DNA of 40,913 nt from Treponema sp. (GCA_003245635.1 QKCO01000035.1:1-40913); one strand, 5' to 3'. Shown: positions 7,450-16,340, numbered from the stretch's first letter. The notes: a model not told the origin generated them from the sequence alone. Made by a program: numbers and translations.

Positions 7450-8626
7450 TAAAATCCTTTCCGATTATCAGAGTAAAATCGACACCATCGTCGAAACCGC
7501 CATCCCCGCCGTCGGCATTCGCCTCCACGCTGATCGATTCGCAGCGAATCGTTTCCGCCAACAGGCGAGCCGCCTTGCCGTCGCCCGTTCGGTCTATAAT
7601 GCTGGTCTCAGTGTAATCCGACCGATCGGCGTTGCCTATCTTGACCGCATCGTAACCGAAACCCTGCAGCAGCTCCGCGGTTTTTCGGGCCATACCCTGC
7701 ATGGGAGTCCCATTCAGCACTTCAACCGTGTACACCCGATCCGCGGACCAGCCGTCGGAATCCCTAACCAGCGAGGCCAAAGCCTGTTTTACTATATCCT
7801 TGATCAAAGAGCCGTCGTAATATGGGAACAGCAGCTGAACGCCCGATACATCCCGCAAGTTTCCCTGCACACGCTGGACGTTTATCCTATCCACATCCAC
7901 CTGGGCGATTTCCTCAAAGAGGCGGGCGAAAGATCGGGCATCTACGTTGGACCGCAGCAACGACAAAAAGAACGGCTGAACCGGCTTCGACATGAGGAAT
8001 CGATACGATTCGCCGAAGCGCTTGAGCAAAGAAAGCGTAAAGCGCTGCTTCCGGATGATTGGAAGCGACTCATCCTCATCCGGCAATTGATAATTGAGAT
8101 ATGTCAGCGCCTTGCGGCCGTCCAAGCGTACAGAGCCGGCCGGCAAAAGCACCCGATCCTTCTGGTCGTACGCGACGACGGCATCGGGAATGAATACGTC
8201 GACGCCGGACATCAAATCCACCAGCTCCTCAAGATCCGACTCGTCGAGAGAGAGGCAGAACTGTATGTCGGCGCCGAGCACGCCCGAAAGCTCGCGCATG
8301 TACGACTGCGGATGCCGCCCGTCGTACAGCACGTCGATGCGGTCTACCCGCCCCAAAGATCTAATGATCTGTCCCAATTCGCCGGGAATATCGAACAGGG
8401 CAGCCCGTTGGGTCTCCGGATAATACATGAGCACGTGCGAGGCGATCGGCTTTCCGTCCTTCTCGATCACCAGCAGCGTATTGACGATTCGGTCTCCTGA
8501 AAGAACCGCGTCCATCGGATCCACGCGGATCGCGAAGTATACAGCAGCAGCCCCGCCGACAAGGAGAACCAGCATGAGAAGAAGGACAAACAGGCTCGCG
8601 TCAACGCGCGATGCGCCGGCTCTCAT
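7427..8626 (-). CDS. LytR-CpsA-Psr (LCP) family envelope protein
   Basis: The 399-residue product has a short cytoplasmic N-terminus, one membrane segment (about 11-33) and an extracytoplasmic LCP domain (about 45-260) with NTLLVIEKDGKPIASHVLMYYPETQRAALFDIPGEL and DIQFCLSLDESDLEELVDLMSGVDVFIP. A second, LytR_C-type domain follows near 297-385 (VYTVEVLNGTPMQGMARKTAELL). In Gram-positives, LCP enzymes move glycopolymers from lipid carriers to peptidoglycan. What a diderm spirochaete attaches is not evident here, and the domain is divergent, so enzymatic activity is uncertain. GGGAG lies seven bases before the ATG. The start overlaps the end of nadD-yqeK by 26 bases and the end overlaps rsfS by 23. 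Confidence 0.88.
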   Translation of the reverse strand: MRAGASRVDASLFVLLLMLVLLVGGAAAVYFAIRVDPMDAVLSGDRIVNTLLVIEKDGKPIASHVLMYYPETQRAALFDIPGELGQIIRSLGRVDRIDVLYDGRHPQSYMRELSGVLGADIQFCLSLDESDLEELVDLMSGVDVFIPDAVVAYDQKDRVLLPAGSVRLDGRKALTYLNYQLPDEDESLPIIRKQRFTLSLLKRFGESYRFLMSKPVQPFFLSLLRSNVDARSFARLFEEIAQVDVDRINVQRVQGNLRDVSGVQLLFPYYDGSLIKDIVKQALASLVRDSDGWSADRVYTVEVLNGTPMQGMARKTAELLQGFGYDAVKIGNADRSDYTETSIIDRTGDGKAARLLAETIRCESISVEANADGGDGGFDDGVDFTLIIGKDFNGRFVIR

Positions 8627-9785
8627 TTCCCGTCTCCCTGCATTCCGCCATAAGCAGCTCTGTCCGTTCAGAAACGAGCTTCCCGCGCTCCCTCAGATAG
8701 CGTATCGTATCCTCGAGCGTCGCCGCGAACAGCTCGCCGAGCGGAGCGCGCCGGATTTTGTCCCGCAGATTCGAAGAAACGCTCTTGCGCGACGGCTCTA
8801 TCTTGTCGGCGATGTATACGGCTTTCGAGAGATCATCCATTCCGCATTCGCCGAACGTGTGGTGCCTGATGGCGTTCAGAACCGACTCGTCGCGGCACCC
8901 GAAACGCGATTCGAGGAAGTTCGCCGCCGCGCGCGCATGCAGAAGGGCGGGCTTATCCCGCTCGACGGATGACAGCGGCGCCCCATCCAGGACGGCCAAT
9001 GCGATTATCCGATCGGAACTCATTTCCTTGCACACGTCATGGGCGATACCGGCCAGATAGCCCTTGCGGGCATCCATTCCGAAGCGAGCGCAAAGCTCCC
9101 CTGCGAGCTGCGCTACGCCGCGGGAATGCAGGTATCGGGAAGGGCTCAGCGACTCGAAGGCGAAGCGCTCCACCGCATCGGAGAGACTCTCCAGCGCATC
9201 GTCCTTCCGCGAAAGACAGCCGTAAAGCCCCCGTTCTTCGATTATGCGCCTCGAAGAGGCGGGCACGAGGTAGCGCCAGGACGAACCTTCCGCGATAAGA
9301 GCGCGGGCGGAGGTCGACGAGATATCCATGGGGGCGTTCTCTAGTTTCGTATGGGGATACGCGAAATCCGGCACCTGTCCGCCGGGGCGGGTCGCGAGCA
9401 CGATATCGACGCGGGCGACGAGCTCGTCCACCCTCCGCCAGGTAGAAAAGCCGGCCACCAAATCCTCGCCGATGATAAGACCTATGCGCCCTTCCGGCCT
9501 ATACCGCTCTTCTAGATCCTCGATCGTATCGATAGTAAAGGAAACGCCCTTGCGGCGCAGTTCGCAATCGTCGACAAGAAACCGGCGATCGCCGAGAACC
9601 GCCGCGTTCAGCATCGCAAGGCGATCGTCGGGAGAAGCGGGCCGGGCATCCTTTTTGTGGGGCGATACGGCCGCCGGCACGAAAACGACCGCGTCGTAGC
9701 CCAAACGGGTCACGGCCGCATCCGCGATCATCAGGTGGCCGAAGTGGACGGGGTCGAAGCTGCCGCCCAAGAGCGCGATCCTCAC
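8601..9785 (-). CDS. nadD: NadD-YqeK fusion: nicotinate-nucleotide adenylyltransferase plus HD hydrolase
   Basis: Residues 1 to about 195 are NadD, which makes deamido-NAD from nicotinate mononucleotide and ATP: the nucleotidyltransferase motif GGSFDPVHFGH is at 7-17 and the ISSTSAR motif at 155-161. Residues about 205-394 form an HD-domain hydrolase of the YqeK type, with metal ligands His220, His249-Asp250, His283, His308/309 and Asp327 (in YIADKIEPSR). YqeK enzymes split Ap4A into two ADP. In many bacteria these are two adjacent genes; here they share one frame with no stop between them. The start is GTG 9785, which overlaps the obg stop in GTGA and has GGAGG upstream; the open frame continues upstream but lies inside obg. 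Confidence 0.93.
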   Translation of the reverse strand: MRIALLGGSFDPVHFGHLMIADAAVTRLGYDAVVFVPAAVSPHKKDARPASPDDRLAMLNAAVLGDRRFLVDDCELRRKGVSFTIDTIEDLEERYRPEGRIGLIIGEDLVAGFSTWRRVDELVARVDIVLATRPGGQVPDFAYPHTKLENAPMDISSTSARALIAEGSSWRYLVPASSRRIIEERGLYGCLSRKDDALESLSDAVERFAFESLSPSRYLHSRGVAQLAGELCARFGMDARKGYLAGIAHDVCKEMSSDRIIALAVLDGAPLSSVERDKPALLHARAAANFLESRFGCRDESVLNAIRHHTFGECGMDDLSKAVYIADKIEPSRKSVSSNLRDKIRRAPLGELFAATLEDTIRYLRERGKLVSERTELLMAECRETGNESRRIAR

Positions 9786-10789
9786 TCGTCCTCCGCTTCT
9801 TCGGCTTCCATCCTCATCACGAGCGCGGAGAACTCGCGCGAAAGCTCCGAAAGCCCCGTCCCGTTGAACACCGATATGGCGACCACCCGCTCTTCGGGAC
9901 AACGGCCCCGTAGCTCGGCGAGGCGTTCTTCGGTCCCTTCGAGATCAAGCTTGGTGGCGACGATCAGACGCGGCTTCTCCGTCAGCTCGACCGAGAAAGC
10001 CGCAAGCTCCTTCCGCAGCGTATCGAACGCCGTAAGATAAGCGTCGTCTGAAAGGTCGATCAGGAAAGCCAAGCCGGCGGCGCGGGAAACGTGCTTCAAG
10101 AACCGGATGCCCAACCCGTGACCTTCCGAGGCCCCCTCGATGAGTCCGGGAATATCGGCAAGGACGATATCGCGGTCGCCGACGGTCAGCACGCCCAGGT
10201 TGGGAATTTTCGTGGTGAACGGGTACGGAGCGATCTTCGGCCGGGCATTGGTGAAACGATCCAAGAGCGACGACTTTCCGGCGTTGGGGAAACCGACGAA
10301 ACCGATATCGGCCATCACCTGAAGCTCCACCCGCAAGCGCCTCGTCTCTCCGGGCTTGCCCGGCATGGCCGCGCGCGGAGCCTGGTTGGTCGAGGACTTG
10401 AAGTGAACGTTTCCCCAGCCCCCGTTGCCGCCGGTCAGAAACAGGAAACGTCCCTCATCGCCGAAATCGCGGATGACTTCGCCCGTCTCGGCGTCCTTGA
10501 GTATCGTACCGGGGGGAATCGTGACCACCACGTCCTGTCCGTTGCGGCCGTAGCGGTTGCGGCCCTCCCCGTCCCGCCCGTTCTCCGCGCGAAAGGTCTG
10601 CTTGTAGCGCAGATGGGCGAGCGTCCTCAGATTCCGGCGAACCTCGAAAACGACGTCGCCGCCGCGGCCGCCGTCGCCCCCGGAAGGCCCTCCTAGAGGG
10701 ACGTATTTCTCCCGGCGGAACGCGACGCATCCGTTTCCGCCGTTTCCGGACGAGACTTCGATTAAGGCTTCGTCGGCAAATTTTACCAT
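9782..10789 (-). CDS. obg: GTPase Obg/CgtA
   Basis: Obg is an essential GTPase that acts in late assembly of the 50S subunit and in stringent-type control. The 335 residues comprise the glycine-rich Obg fold (1-158, GNGGNGCVAFRREKYVP, GGPSGGDGGRGGDV) and a G domain: G1 GFPNAGKSS at 166-174, switch II DIPGLIEGA at 212-220, G4 TKLD at 279-282. G5 reads SVF rather than the usual SA. There is no C-terminal OCT domain, and the protein ends in an acidic tail. A terminator lies just upstream, between rpmA and obg, and no clear Shine-Dalgarno precedes the ATG. obg is coupled to nadD by a four-base overlap. Confidence 0.97.
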   Translation of the reverse strand: MVKFADEALIEVSSGNGGNGCVAFRREKYVPLGGPSGGDGGRGGDVVFEVRRNLRTLAHLRYKQTFRAENGRDGEGRNRYGRNGQDVVVTIPPGTILKDAETGEVIRDFGDEGRFLFLTGGNGGWGNVHFKSSTNQAPRAAMPGKPGETRRLRVELQVMADIGFVGFPNAGKSSLLDRFTNARPKIAPYPFTTKIPNLGVLTVGDRDIVLADIPGLIEGASEGHGLGIRFLKHVSRAAGLAFLIDLSDDAYLTAFDTLRKELAAFSVELTEKPRLIVATKLDLEGTEERLAELRGRCPEERVVAISVFNGTGLSELSREFSALVMRMEAEEAEDE

Positions 10790-10803
10790 ACCAAACGCTT
10801 CAT

Positions 10804-10830
10804 AAAAAAAGAGCGCGCCCGGAGGCGCGC
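10804..10830 (-). terminator. Intrinsic terminator after rpmA
   Basis: On the minus strand GCGCGCC pairs with GGCGCGC around a four-base loop, then seven T (10804-10810). It separates the ribosomal protein genes from obg, which begins 14 bases further on; since I see no good promoter for obg, leak-through is likely. Confidence 0.85.
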
Positions 10831-10881
10831 CGTAGACGAAACCGAGCGGGCATCAGCGTGGAGCCCCATCTTCGGCAACGC

Positions 10882-11145
10882 TTAGTTGGAGTTTTCCGCG
10901 GGAGTCACCACCGCCAGTTTGCGGCCGCGGCGCTCGGTGAAGGACACCGTTCCGTCCACGAGTGCGAACAGGGTGTAGTCGGTGCCGCATCCGACGTTGA
11001 CGCCGGGATGGATCTTGGTTCCGCGCTGACGGGCGATGATGGAACCGGCGCTCACGATCGATCCACCGGAAGCTTTGATGCCGAGGTACTTCGGATTCGA
11101 ATCGCGGCCGTTTACCGACTTGCCGCCGCCTTTCTTAGTAGCCAT
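10882..11145 (-). CDS. rpmA: Ribosomal protein bL27
   Basis: bL27 reaches the peptidyl transferase centre with its N-terminus. The 87 residues are typical: [16 protein letters not shown], then [20 protein letters not shown] and [11 protein letters not shown]. The N-terminus is the short form: it has no FFA-type extension, and the codons upstream of ATG 11145 do not encode one (they read the end of prp in another frame). GGAGGAAAGGC precedes the ATG. The gene overlaps prp by 11 bases and is followed by a terminator. Confidence 0.97.
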   Translation of the reverse strand: MATKKGGGKSVNGRDSNPKYLGIKASGGSIVSAGSIIARQRGTKIHPGVNVGCGTDYTLFALVDGTVSFTERRGRKLAVVTPAENSN

Positions 11146-11485
11146 TGCCTTTCCTCCGTTCCGTACGCACGCGTACGCTGCAAAAATCCGGATAATCCCG
11201 GGCGATGGAACTCAAGCCTTCTACGAGGAAAGCCGACGCTCCCGCGGGATAGGCCCCCTCACGCGGGACCTCAAGAACGACGAACCCCAAGGACCCGCGC
11301 TCCGGCGGCTCGACGACCACTGCAATGCCGTCGATAGCCGAAAGCGTACTCAGGGCCGTCCGCGCAAGAACCGAGACGGCGGCGCACACGATGTCGCCTC
11401 CGTAGGGTCCAGAACCGGCATGGCCTTCGATCGAACAGGAACGTACAATCCCAGATTCGTCGAGCGCCACATCGGCGATAATCAT
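11135..11485 (-). CDS. prp: Ribosomal-processing cysteine protease Prp (YsxB family)
   Basis: In Firmicutes, Prp removes the N-terminal extension of bL27. The 116-residue product keeps the active-site segment [20 protein letters not shown]: catalytic His22 in GHA and Cys34 in DIVCAAVS. The position between rplU and rpmA is the conserved one. The puzzle is that the neighbouring L27 has no extension to cut, so the protease either has another substrate or survives for a different role. It starts five bases after the rplU stop and overlaps rpmA by 11 bases. Confidence 0.93.
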   Translation of the reverse strand: MIIADVALDESGIVRSCSIEGHAGSGPYGGDIVCAAVSVLARTALSTLSAIDGIAVVVEPPERGSLGFVVLEVPREGAYPAGASAFLVEGLSSIARDYPDFCSVRVRTERRKGNGY

Positions 11486-11490
11486 CAGGC

Positions 11491-11802
11491 TTACTTGCCG
11501 AGGATGTCCTGAACGCGGATCAGCGAGTACATCTGGCGATGTCCGCGCTTGCGGCGATAGTCTTTCTTCGACTTGTACTTGAAGACGATGATCTTGTCGT
11601 CTTTTCCGTGCTCTTCCACGACGGCCGTGACTTTGGCGCCGGCGATGTAGGGAGCGCCCACGGAAACGGAATCCCCGGAAACAAGGAGAACCTTATCAAG
11701 GTCGAGCGCGGCGCCCTTCTCGGCGGAGATCCTATCTACCTTAAGCAAAGCGCCCTTCTCGGCTTTGTACTGCTTTCCCTTGAATTCAATCAATGCGTAC
11801 AT
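11491..11802 (-). CDS. rplU: Ribosomal protein bL21
   Basis: bL21 binds 23S rRNA. The 104 residues include MYALIEFKGKQYKAEKGA, PYIAGAKVTAVV, and the basic signature FKYKSKKDYRRKRGHRQ near 75-91. ATG 11802 is preferred over a TTG two codons upstream because it fits the L21 N-terminus and has AGAGGA nine bases upstream. First gene of rplU-prp-rpmA, with its own promoter at 11844-11873 and a leader of roughly 35 bases. Confidence 0.96.
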   Translation of the reverse strand: MYALIEFKGKQYKAEKGALLKVDRISAEKGAALDLDKVLLVSGDSVSVGAPYIAGAKVTAVVEEHGKDDKIIVFKYKSKKDYRRKRGHRQMYSLIRVQDILGK

Positions 11803-11843
11803 GAACAAACGTCCTCTATATAAGCGAATAATAGTCTCCGGGC

Positions 11844-11873
11844 TTTATACACCGCGGAGCGTCAGGGGGTCAA
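11844..11873 (-). promoter_or_regulatory. Promoter of rplU-prp-rpmA
   Basis: TTGACC (11868-11873), 18-base spacer, TATAAA (11844-11849). The -35 lies inside a short hairpin (GGGGG-ACTTGA-CCCCC) just past the argS stop, which has no T-run and is at best a weak terminator. Confidence 0.7.
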
Positions 11874-11882
11874 GTCCCCCTT

Positions 11883-13640
11883 TTACATGGTCTCCAGGAA
11901 GGGGATGCACGCCAGGGAAAGAGCATCCTTGAGCGCGCGGAGCGTCGCGGTGGAAAGGGCCAGCCGCGTCGCGGCGAGATCGGCATCCGGAGCGTTGAGG
12001 ATCGGGCAATCATGGTAGAACCGGCTGAACGCCTTCGAGAGCTCGTACAGATACGCGGTAAGCGCCGACGGATCCATCCGGGAAGCGGCCTCTGCGACCG
12101 CAGCCGAATAGGCTGAAATCGTCTTCACCAGTTCCCACTCCGCTTCCGAAACGAGAAGCTCGGGGCGGACGACGCCGGAAGCAGCCGCGCTGCCGGCAGC
12201 CTTCGCCAGCATCGACGAGATCCGGGCTCCCATGTACTGAAGATAGGGCCCCGTATTGCCGTTGAACGAAAGGGACTCCTTCGGATCGAACAGCATATCC
12301 TTGGCGGACGACACCTGCAGCAGATAGTAATGAAGGGCCCCGAGGGCTACCCGTTCGGCGATGGCCTGCGGATCGCCGACTGCTTCCTCCCTGCCCTTCT
12401 CCCTGATCTCCTCGAGCGCGAGATCGCGCAGCTTATCGATCAGGTCGTCGGCGTCGACGACCGTCCCCTCGCGGCTCTTCATCTTGCCCTCCGGCAGATT
12501 GACCATACCGTAGGAAAGGTGGTACAGCGCGGGGGCCCACTCGAAACCGAGCTTCTCCAAAACGCGGAAGAGCACTTTGAAATGGTACTGCTGTTCGGAC
12601 CCCACGACGTACACGAGCCGGTCGAACGGCCAATCCCGATGCCGGTAGATGGCGGTGCCGATATCCTGGGTCATATAGAGAGCTGTTCCGTCCTTGCGGA
12701 GCAGCACTTTCTTATCGAGGCCTTCGTCGGTCAGATCGATCCAGACCGATCCATCTTCTTCCTTGTAGAAGACTCCCTTCTCGAGCCCCTTGTAGACCTC
12801 GTCTTTGCCTTTGAGATAAGTCTGGCTCTCAAAATAATAGGTATCGAAGGAAACGCCGGTCCGCTCGTAGGTTTTCTTCATGCCGGAAACAGCCCAACCA
12901 TTCATGCGCTTCCAGAGATCGGTCGTCTCGGCGTCGCCGGCCTCCCACTTCCTCAGCAGCTCCTGGGCCTGCGCCTCGGCGGTCGGATCTTCCTTGGACC
13001 ACTGATGGAAGCGCACGTACCAGTCGCCGACGAAGCGATCGCTTTTCACGCCCTCGGACTCGGGCGTCTTGCCCTCGCCGAATTTGGCGTAGGCGAGCAT
13101 CGACTTGCAGATGTGAACGCCGCGGTCGTTGATGATGCAGACCTTCTGCACCTCGGCGCCGCAAGCCGCGAGTATCCGGGAAATGCTTTCCCCGAGGACG
13201 TCGTTGCGCAGATGACCGAGATGCAGCGGCTTGTTCGTATTCGGACTCGAGAATTCGACCATGATCCGCTTGCCTGACAAACTTCCCGGACGACCGAAGG
13301 TCGAGTCCGGATCGGCGGCGGCGGCGAGCACGTCGGAAGCGAACGCGCCTTTCGCGATGCGCACGTTCACGTACGGCCCCTCGGCGGCGGCGGAGCCGAG
13401 GCGGGCCGTTTCGGGATCGGAGGCCAAGCGCGCGGCGACCGCCTGGGCGATGAGCGGCGGCCCCTTGCGGAGCAGTTTCGCGAACGGGAACATCGGGAAA
13501 CCGAGATCGCCCAGCTCGGGCTTCGGGGGCGTCTCGGCGACGATAGATTCGAGCGGCACGGCGGCGAGGCCGGATTCGGCGGCTACCGAGCTCAACGCTT
13601 CGGCGATTTTCGCTCGCCAGGCGTCTTTGAAAGCGTTCAT
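11883..13640 (-). CDS. argS: Arginine--tRNA ligase
   Basis: Class I synthetase that charges tRNA-Arg. The 585 residues show an N-terminal Add1 domain (1 to about 115), the HIGH-type signature PLHLGHLRND near 136-146 preceded by EFSSPNTNK, and KMKSREGTVVDADDL near 383-398 in the place of KMSKS, plus the C-terminal DALR anticodon domain with SFNGNTGPYLQYMGARISSML. ATG 13640 is chosen because it overlaps the pgeF stop as ATGA and has GAGGAG upstream; the open frame continues 38 codons further, inside pgeF. Last gene of its operon. Confidence 0.97.
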   Translation of the reverse strand: MNAFKDAWRAKIAEALSSVAAESGLAAVPLESIVAETPPKPELGDLGFPMFPFAKLLRKGPPLIAQAVAARLASDPETARLGSAAAEGPYVNVRIAKGAFASDVLAAAADPDSTFGRPGSLSGKRIMVEFSSPNTNKPLHLGHLRNDVLGESISRILAACGAEVQKVCIINDRGVHICKSMLAYAKFGEGKTPESEGVKSDRFVGDWYVRFHQWSKEDPTAEAQAQELLRKWEAGDAETTDLWKRMNGWAVSGMKKTYERTGVSFDTYYFESQTYLKGKDEVYKGLEKGVFYKEEDGSVWIDLTDEGLDKKVLLRKDGTALYMTQDIGTAIYRHRDWPFDRLVYVVGSEQQYHFKVLFRVLEKLGFEWAPALYHLSYGMVNLPEGKMKSREGTVVDADDLIDKLRDLALEEIREKGREEAVGDPQAIAERVALGALHYYLLQVSSAKDMLFDPKESLSFNGNTGPYLQYMGARISSMLAKAAGSAAASGVVRPELLVSEAEWELVKTISAYSAAVAEAASRMDPSALTAYLYELSKAFSRFYHDCPILNAPDADLAATRLALSTATLRALKDALSLACIPFLETM

Positions 13641-14419
13641 GGAACTGGCTCCTCGGGCAGCCGTCCGAAGAGGGCCGCCATCCGGGTAAAACGATCGCTT
13701 CCTTCGCGACGGAAAGAACCGAGGCGATCGTCGGTGAAAGTACAATCCTGGCACACGGCAAGATCCGCGATGCCGGCGTTCTCGAGCAGGGAGGCGTTGG
13801 CGGCCTGCAGATCGATGAAGCAGCGGCCTTCTTCCCGACGAACCAGCGGTCCCAACGGAAAGTCCCTGCAGCGCGGAGCGAATTCAGCCTCGAAGGACCG
13901 AGCTCGATCGGGATCGACTTCGTAGCAGCAGCCACGGATGCACGGCCCCAGAATCGCGGCGACGTCCGCGGGGCGCGTCCCCCACTTCCCGCGCATGAGC
14001 TCCAGCGCCTCGATCGCGATTCCGGTCCCCTTCCACCCTGAATGGAGGAGCGCGAAGGCACCGGTGCGCCGATCGGCCAGAAACACTGGAAGGCAATCGG
14101 CGACCGTCACCGACAGGATCGCCGCAGGGTCAGCGGAAGCGAGACCGTCGCCGCAGTCGAAGCTCGCTGGACTAAAAGACTCCACGACAGCGACGTCCCT
14201 GGAATGTGTTTGCCTGAGCGCGACGACGCGATCGACTTCCAAGCCGAGACCGGAAAAAAAGCGTTCACGGTTCGGGTTCGGATGCTCCGGATTCCAACCC
14301 ATATCGCCTGCGCTCCTCAGGGAAAGAGCGCAGGAGACGCCGATATCGGCTGCCTGAAAGGCGAACCGCACGACGGAACTGTCATGCCTGAAACGGAGAG
14401 AAAAAGGATGAACCCGCAT
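13637..14419 (-). CDS. pgeF: Peptidoglycan editing factor PgeF (laccase-domain, YfiH family)
   Basis: These enzymes were first called multicopper oxidases and later shown to keep wrong amino acids such as L-Ser out of peptidoglycan stems; some members deaminate adenosine. The 260 residues carry the metal and active-site pattern: LRQTHSRDV (about 68-76), VTVADCLPVFLAD (about 104-116), LLHSGWKGTG (about 123-132) and LGPCIRGCCYEVD (about 156-168). It begins two bases after the preceding gene's stop and overlaps argS by four bases, so the three genes are one coupled operon. Confidence 0.92.
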   Translation of the reverse strand: MRVHPFSLRFRHDSSVVRFAFQAADIGVSCALSLRSAGDMGWNPEHPNPNRERFFSGLGLEVDRVVALRQTHSRDVAVVESFSPASFDCGDGLASADPAAILSVTVADCLPVFLADRRTGAFALLHSGWKGTGIAIEALELMRGKWGTRPADVAAILGPCIRGCCYEVDPDRARSFEAEFAPRCRDFPLGPLVRREEGRCFIDLQAANASLLENAGIADLAVCQDCTFTDDRLGSFRREGSDRFTRMAALFGRLPEEPVP

Positions 14420-14421
14420 TG

Positions 14422-16119
14422 CTAGCGACCGGACTCCACTGAATCGATTTCGCCCAGCATTTGTATCGTTTTCTCTATCTTTTGTAAAGCATTCCTTAGC
14501 GAGGAGATGAAAGTGCTGCCGCCCCGGCCCGAAAGCGTACCCATATTCGACAAGGTATCGTAGCGGCCGCCGACCTCGCCGTGGAGCACGCCGCCGAGCA
14601 CGCTCGAAAGCGAACGCAGCGCGCGGACGGCTCGCTCGATGATGGCCAAGGCTTCCGAGTCGAGCTCCTGCTGAAGCGACGACAGCTTCCGCCGTTTCAG
14701 GGGGAGGGCTATCATCTCTTTTTTCGCCAGTTCCAGACGTTTGCCGAAATCGCCGTCGGGAGCCGCCTTCGCGTCCAAGGCTTGGATATTGTCGCCGAGC
14801 TTGAGCAGTTCGTTGTACGCGTCCGTATATTCTATCCGGTTGTCCTTCTTATAGAATTCGCCCTCGAGCAGCAGCAGCTTCAAAGGCCGATTTACGTCCG
14901 TCAGGAATACGTGACGGTAGAAGCCGAATAGATAGGAAAGCGTGAACATGCCGCGCGCGTTCAACCCTTCCGCGGAGACCGACGCATAGGAGTCGAGGCG
15001 CGGCAGCTGCCGGCCGCCGAAAAAGCTGCCCAACGACTGCTCGAGCTGTTCGCGTCGACGATCCTTCACGAAAGCCGTGAAACGATCCTCGATCCGCTTC
15101 TTCCAAAATTCGCGATAGGTCGCGAACCAGTCCTCGCCGCCGGTGACCGCGGAGGGCAGATAGCTCAGGTTTCGGGCGCCGCAGCGCAGAATCGACGTCA
15201 GCGGAACATTGCGGTTGAAATCGCGGATTTTCGATAAGGCGCCCTCTGCGCGGGAAACGAGCTTGCGCAGCTCGTCGTCCAGATCGAAGCGCTCGCCGCC
15301 GAGCTGGTCGTGCAGATCGAACACGAACAGCGATTCGAGCAGGGATAGGGATGGAGGCGAATCGAGCGAAAACAAAATATCGCTCAAGACCATCAGCTGG
15401 TCGAGCAGCAGGTAGGCGGGGCAGCTTTTTTCATCGTCCGGCCCCGAGAAGGCGGACAGCATCCTATCGAACAGGAACGCGGCGAGCTCCTTGAGGCAGA
15501 GCAGGGAGCGCACGTTTCGGTACATGACCGCGCGCTGTTCCTCATCGATCGACTCCAGGATGGATTCGAGCGACTTATGTATCGCCTGGCGGATATCGGC
15601 TTCCGCGGCCTGGGAATTGGTGGATGCGTAGACATAGGGATCGGTTTCGGTCAGGAGGCGCCGGTGAAGCGTGTCCATTTCGAGCGACGCGAGAAAAGCG
15701 AAGAACGCCCCCTTGTCCCGTACTACGCTGCCGTCCAAAGCCTCGTAGAAGAAACGAGCGCTTTCCTTGAGAGAAAGCAGCTCCCGGTACATCTTATGGC
15801 TGAGCAGATTTTGACGATGCGAGAAAATGCCGGGAGCCCGCGCTTCGACCGCAGCGCCAAGGCGGGAGATCAAGCGATCCTCGAAAAGCCTCAGCGGCGA
15901 TTTTTGCTTGAACACCGAGAGGATCCGCAGATACAGACGCAAAAGGAAGGACGATTCCCGGAAGCGGTGCTCCAGGATCACGCTCTCGGGCAATTCTTCG
16001 AGCCGGAAGAGGGGCGCGGCGGATACGATCGCCTGAGATTCCAGTTTCTTGAACAATTCGCGCCGCTCTCCGAGCGACAGTTCGGACACGAGGCGATCGA
16101 AGGTTCCAGCGGCTTCCAT
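14422..16119 (-). CDS. Conserved unknown protein, spirochaete type, 565 residues
   Basis: The 565-residue product is almost wholly alpha-helical, with no signal peptide or clear membrane segment. I see no nucleotide-binding or catalytic motif. Recognisable blocks are a helical N-terminus (LSLGERRELFKKL), a central run rich in Leu and acidic residues (LLLDQLMVLSDILFSLDSPPSLSLLESLFVFDL), the segment YDTLSNMGTLSGRGG near 526-540 and a coiled-coil-like end. It resembles the spirochaete-restricted DUF5312 type of family, but that is from memory and unchecked. The promoter at 16127-16156 leaves seven bases before ATG 16119 and no Shine-Dalgarno, so the mRNA is probably leaderless. It leads the operon with pgeF and argS. 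Confidence 0.85.
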   Translation of the reverse strand: MEAAGTFDRLVSELSLGERRELFKKLESQAIVSAAPLFRLEELPESVILEHRFRESSFLLRLYLRILSVFKQKSPLRLFEDRLISRLGAAVEARAPGIFSHRQNLLSHKMYRELLSLKESARFFYEALDGSVVRDKGAFFAFLASLEMDTLHRRLLTETDPYVYASTNSQAAEADIRQAIHKSLESILESIDEEQRAVMYRNVRSLLCLKELAAFLFDRMLSAFSGPDDEKSCPAYLLLDQLMVLSDILFSLDSPPSLSLLESLFVFDLHDQLGGERFDLDDELRKLVSRAEGALSKIRDFNRNVPLTSILRCGARNLSYLPSAVTGGEDWFATYREFWKKRIEDRFTAFVKDRRREQLEQSLGSFFGGRQLPRLDSYASVSAEGLNARGMFTLSYLFGFYRHVFLTDVNRPLKLLLLEGEFYKKDNRIEYTDAYNELLKLGDNIQALDAKAAPDGDFGKRLELAKKEMIALPLKRRKLSSLQQELDSEALAIIERAVRALRSLSSVLGGVLHGEVGGRYDTLSNMGTLSGRGGSTFISSLRNALQKIEKTIQMLGEIDSVESGR

Positions 16120-16126
16120 TGATTCA

Positions 16127-16156
16127 ACTATAAGGCGTGCCCACCGATGCGGTCAA
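16127..16156 (-). promoter_or_regulatory. Promoter of 565-residue gene (leaderless)
   Basis: TTGACC (16151-16156), 18-base spacer, TATAGT (16127-16132), then seven bases to the ATG at 16119. No ribosome-binding site fits between. Confidence 0.65.
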
Positions 16157-16293
16157 CGCGGAAAAACCCGAGGCGGCGGCCAGCCCGCTCGAACTTGTGC
16201 TTGCGGACCTCCGCCGTCCGTCCCATGGGCAGAAACAACGAACAAAAGCGGTTTCGAGAAGTATTTCGGGAAGTCGAATTTGCTTGATAAAAT

Positions 16294-16334
16294 AAAAAAA
16301 GGCGCTATAACGAATTATTATTCGTCAAACGCCT
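16294..16334 (-). terminator. Terminator of the tRNA-Gln/tRNA-Glu unit
   Basis: A two-part hairpin starts seven bases past tRNA-Glu: outer arms AGGCG/CGCCT and inner arms ACGAAT/ATTCGT, followed by a run of seven T on the minus strand (16294-16300). The rest of 16160-16290 shows no gene. Confidence 0.85.
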
Positions 16335-16340
16335 CTTTTA

